A stretch of DNA of 8,181 bases from Roseovarius sp. (GTDB taxonomy: Bacteria; Pseudomonadota; Alphaproteobacteria; Rhodobacterales; Rhodobacteraceae), in assembly GCA_023260815.1 (NCBI GenBank), contig JALQUE010000212.1:1-8181 (forward strand). The letters are read 5' to 3'. Made by a program: the position numbers and the translations under genes. Shown here in pieces: positions 6,888 through 8,181 of the stretch; position 1 is the stretch's first letter, and each line of letters starts with the position of its first letter. Below the pieces are notes generated by a model. The model ran no database searches and was not told the origin of the DNA. It saw only the letters and a program-made list of their open reading frames with translations.

Positions 6888-7573
6888 GTGTTCGCGTCGT
6901 GATCCATTTTGGGCGCATCGAGAGTGGCGATCACGGTTTCCCCGGCGACCATCGTTTGCCCGATACGTACTTGCGGTTCGATGCCCTGAGGAAGGTAGAC
7001 ATCCAGCCGTGATCCAAAGCGGATCAGGCCAAACCGCTGCGACATCTCTACACGATCACCGCGTTTTACGAAACACACAATCCTGCGGGCCACCAAGCCG
7101 GCGATTTGGACGACCGCAAGATCTTGTTGGTTGGACATCCGGATCACCAAGCTGTTGCGTTCGTTGTCGGCGCTGGCCTTGTCCAGAGATGCGTTTAAAA
7201 ATTTACCGGGGCGGTAGGCGATGGCGGTGACTTCGCCGGCGACGGGGGCGCGGTTCACGTGGCAGTTGAACACCGACATGAACACGCTGACGCGGGTCAG
7301 GGGCGTGTCGGGAAGGCCAAGTTCGGCGGGGGGAATGGCGGGTTCGATCAGCGATACGATACCATCCGCGGGGCTGATGATGACATCGTCGCGCGCGGGC
7401 GGCACCCGTTCGGGATCGCGGAAAAAGTAGTAGCACCAGACAGTTAAGCCAACACCGATCCAGCCCAGCATGTCCTCGATCAGGAAGAGGGCGAGGGTGA
7501 TCGCGGCGAATATCGCCACGAATTTGCGGCCCTCGGGGTGCATGGGTTTGACGAAGGTGGACATCATGTTCAT
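6884..7573 (-). CDS. psd: Phosphatidylserine decarboxylase proenzyme (pyruvoyl enzyme)
   Basis: A 229-residue proenzyme of the short (PSD-A) type that converts phosphatidylserine to phosphatidylethanolamine. The self-cleavage site is visible as RFGSRLDVYLP (185-195). Cleavage between G187 and S188 would give a beta chain of 187 residues and an alpha chain of 42 whose Ser188 becomes the pyruvoyl group. One or two N-terminal hydrophobic segments (about 18-47) precede FRDPERVPP (51-59) and the active-site region SPADG (67-71) and SVFNCHVNRAP (100-110). The start at 7573 has GGAA (7587-7584) 10 nt upstream; in-frame ATGs at 7567 and 7564 are possible alternatives. It is the first gene of the psd-pssA-pmtA run and overlaps pssA by 4 nt. 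Confidence 0.95.
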   Translation of the reverse strand: MNMMSTFVKPMHPEGRKFVAIFAAITLALFLIEDMLGWIGVGLTVWCYYFFRDPERVPPARDDVIISPADGIVSLIEPAIPPAELGLPDTPLTRVSVFMSVFNCHVNRAPVAGEVTAIAYRPGKFLNASLDKASADNERNSLVIRMSNQQDLAVVQIAGLVARRIVCFVKRGDRVEMSQRFGLIRFGSRLDVYLPQGIEPQVRIGQTMVAGETVIATLDAPKMDHDANT

Positions 7574-7589
7574 GGGTGCGGCGTTCCGG

Positions 7590-7614
7590 TTATCTGTGGA
7601 TCAGCCGCAGATAA
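7590..7614. promoter_or_regulatory. 25-bp dyad just upstream of psd (candidate operator or leader hairpin)
   Basis: TTATCTG and CAGATAA form a perfect 7-bp inverted repeat around an 11-nt centre, with further symmetric GG/CC and T/A pairs, so 10 of 12 position pairs match. It lies 17-41 nt before the psd ATG and ends 2 nt from the probable ribosome site. It could bind a dimeric regulator, or fold in the psd mRNA as a 7+2 bp hairpin with a 5-nt loop. The symmetry is seen; the function is inference. Confidence 0.45.
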
Positions 7615-7711
7615 GGCAAAACTGGCGGCTTGCATAGGGTGTCTGGAACACGCTTGGGCCGATCTGGCGAATCAGGGCGCAACCGATTGGTTAATCGCGC
7701 AAAACCGGGTG

Positions 7712-7755
7712 CGGTATCGTATCGGTATCACGTCGGTATCGCGTCGGTATGGGGG
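7712..7755. repeat. Four 11-bp-phased CGGTAT repeats
   Basis: CGGTAT begins at 7712, 7723, 7734 and 7745, exactly 11 bp apart. The full units are CGGTATCGTAT, CGGTATCACGT, CGGTATCGCGT and CGGTATGGGGG. The array ends where the hairpin at 7756 begins and lies 139 nt upstream of psd. The spacing is close to one DNA helical turn, which would place all copies on the same face, as in an iteron-like protein-binding array. No binding protein can be named. Confidence 0.6.
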
Positions 7756-7793
7756 ACCGCACCGCGCGCGGTGAACACAGCGCGCGGTGTGGT
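7756..7793 (-). terminator. GC-rich hairpin, candidate terminator of the acyl-CoA ligase gene
   Basis: CACCGCGCGC (7760-7769) and GCGCGCGGTG (7780-7789) form a perfect 10-bp stem with a 10-nt loop. Three more pairs (7756-7758 with 7791-7793) extend it beyond one imperfect pair. It begins 27 nt after the ligase stop on the minus strand. No run of U follows (the next bases are CCCCC), so it is not a textbook intrinsic terminator. It may pause polymerase or act as a 3' mRNA end. CACCGCGCGCGGTG (7760-7773) is also a perfect 14-bp palindrome by itself. Confidence 0.45.
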
Positions 7794-7820
7794 GGCCGCA
7801 GGGGCCGAGCCGAGGGTGAT

Positions 7821-8181
7821 CTAGCCCGCCATCTCGCGGGCCTGATCGCGGAGAACGAATTTCTGGATCTTGCCGGTGGAGGTTCTGGGGATCTCGGCGA
7901 AGACGATGCGACCGGGCACCTTGTAGGGGGCCAGATGATCACGGCACCATGCGCGCAAGGTGGCTTCGTCGGCGTCATGGCCTGAGGACAGCTGCACGAA
8001 GGCGCAAGGCGTTTCGCCCCACTTGTCATGTGGCATGGCGACGACCGCGGCGACCGCAACGGCAGGGTGACGATAGAGCGCCTCTTCGACCTCGATCGAC
8101 GAGATATTCTCGCCGCCCGAGATGATGATGTCCTTGGAGCGGTCCTTGAGCTGGATATAGCCGTCGGGATGCACGACACCC
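7821..8181 (-). CDS. AMP-forming acyl-CoA synthetase, C-terminal part (partial)
   Basis: The C-terminal 119 residues of an ANL-superfamily ligase, which activates a carboxylic acid with ATP to an acyl-adenylate and transfers it to CoA; the gene continues past the window edge. Visible are HPDGYIQLKDRSKDII followed by SGGENISS (the hinge and A8 core motif), IEVEEALYRHPAV, WGETPCAFV, and APYKVPGRIVF. The A10 motif RTSTGKIQK contains the catalytic lysine, 16 residues from the end (codon 7869-7871). The sequence resembles medium-chain acyl-CoA synthetases and the methylmercaptopropionate-CoA ligase DmdB common in roseobacters, but the substrate-binding N-terminal domain is missing, so the substrate cannot be given. 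It is separated from psd by 247 nt and probably transcribed independently. Confidence 0.9.
   Translation of the reverse strand, partial: GVVHPDGYIQLKDRSKDIIISGGENISSIEVEEALYRHPAVAVAAVVAMPHDKWGETPCAFVQLSSGHDADEATLRAWCRDHLAPYKVPGRIVFAEIPRTSTGKIQKFVLRDQAREMAG

Larger units (their letters stand above)
7574..7820. other. Non-coding spacer between the acyl-CoA ligase gene and psd
   Basis: No credible gene is present on either strand. Besides the dyad, the phased repeats and the hairpin listed separately, there are the small overlapping dyads AACC-GATT-GGTT (7681-7692) and CGATT-GGTT-AATCG (7684-7697). The promoter of the psd operon should lie here, reading leftward, but I find no pair of -35 and -10 hexamers at normal spacing that I would defend. 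Confidence 0.5.

Noticed and set aside
6120..6902. 260-codon open frame on the plus strand
   Set aside because: It covers pssA in antisense; its Arg/Gln/Asp-rich product is typical of the reverse of a membrane-protein gene.
7595..7603. TGTGGATCA, one base from a DnaA box
   Set aside because: A single near-match inside the psd dyad, with no cluster, AT-rich region or replication gene beside it, does not indicate an origin.
7538..7824. Two short plus-strand open frames (78 and 64 codons) over the psd start and the spacer
   Set aside because: They have no convincing ribosome site, run through the repeats and hairpin, and have no recognisable motif.

Overview
The window looks like core chromosome of an alphaproteobacterium, most likely a member of the Rhodobacterales (Rhodobacter/Roseobacter group). 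The evidence is the high-GC coding sequence, the neighbourhood coaE-dnaQ / secB-fxsA / timA-mltA-smr, a Rhodobacter-type PmtA, and the close resemblance of every protein to what I know of that order. No rRNA, tRNA, CRISPR array, insertion sequence or phage gene is visible. Coding density is very high and every gene I can define is intact, apart from the two cut by the window edges.

Layout. (1) Bases 1-798, plus strand: the last codons of a probable coaE overlap dnaQ, the DNA polymerase III proofreading subunit. (2) Bases 805-1862, minus strand: fxsA then secB, with secB ending 6 nt from the dnaQ stop. (3) A 109-nt divergent spacer (1863-1971) serves fxsA leftward and timA rightward. (4) Bases 1972-4243, plus strand: timA, mltA and smr overlap by 4 and 1 nt and are surely one transcription unit. 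They encode a membrane-anchored Tim44-like protein, a lytic transglycosylase and an Smr-domain protein. (5) Bases 4226-7573, minus strand: psd, pssA, pmtA and an MFS transporter, which converges on smr with an 18-nt tail-to-tail overlap. (6) A 247-nt spacer (7574-7820) holds a 25-bp dyad, four 11-bp-phased repeats and a strong hairpin. (7) Bases 7821-8181, minus strand: the C-terminal part of an AMP-forming acyl-CoA ligase.

How the genes work together. The best-defined module is phospholipid synthesis. PssA makes phosphatidylserine from CDP-diacylglycerol and serine, Psd decarboxylates it to phosphatidylethanolamine, and PmtA methylates that to phosphatidylcholine. All three steps are encoded in one run of genes with junctions of 4 nt or less. 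The second module, timA-mltA-smr with secB and fxsA nearby, concerns the envelope and protein export.

I found no undescribed defence, mobile or biosynthetic system. The most unexplained material is the non-coding structure in 7574-7820, a 14-residue insertion in DnaQ, and the unassigned MFS transporter at the end of the phospholipid operon.
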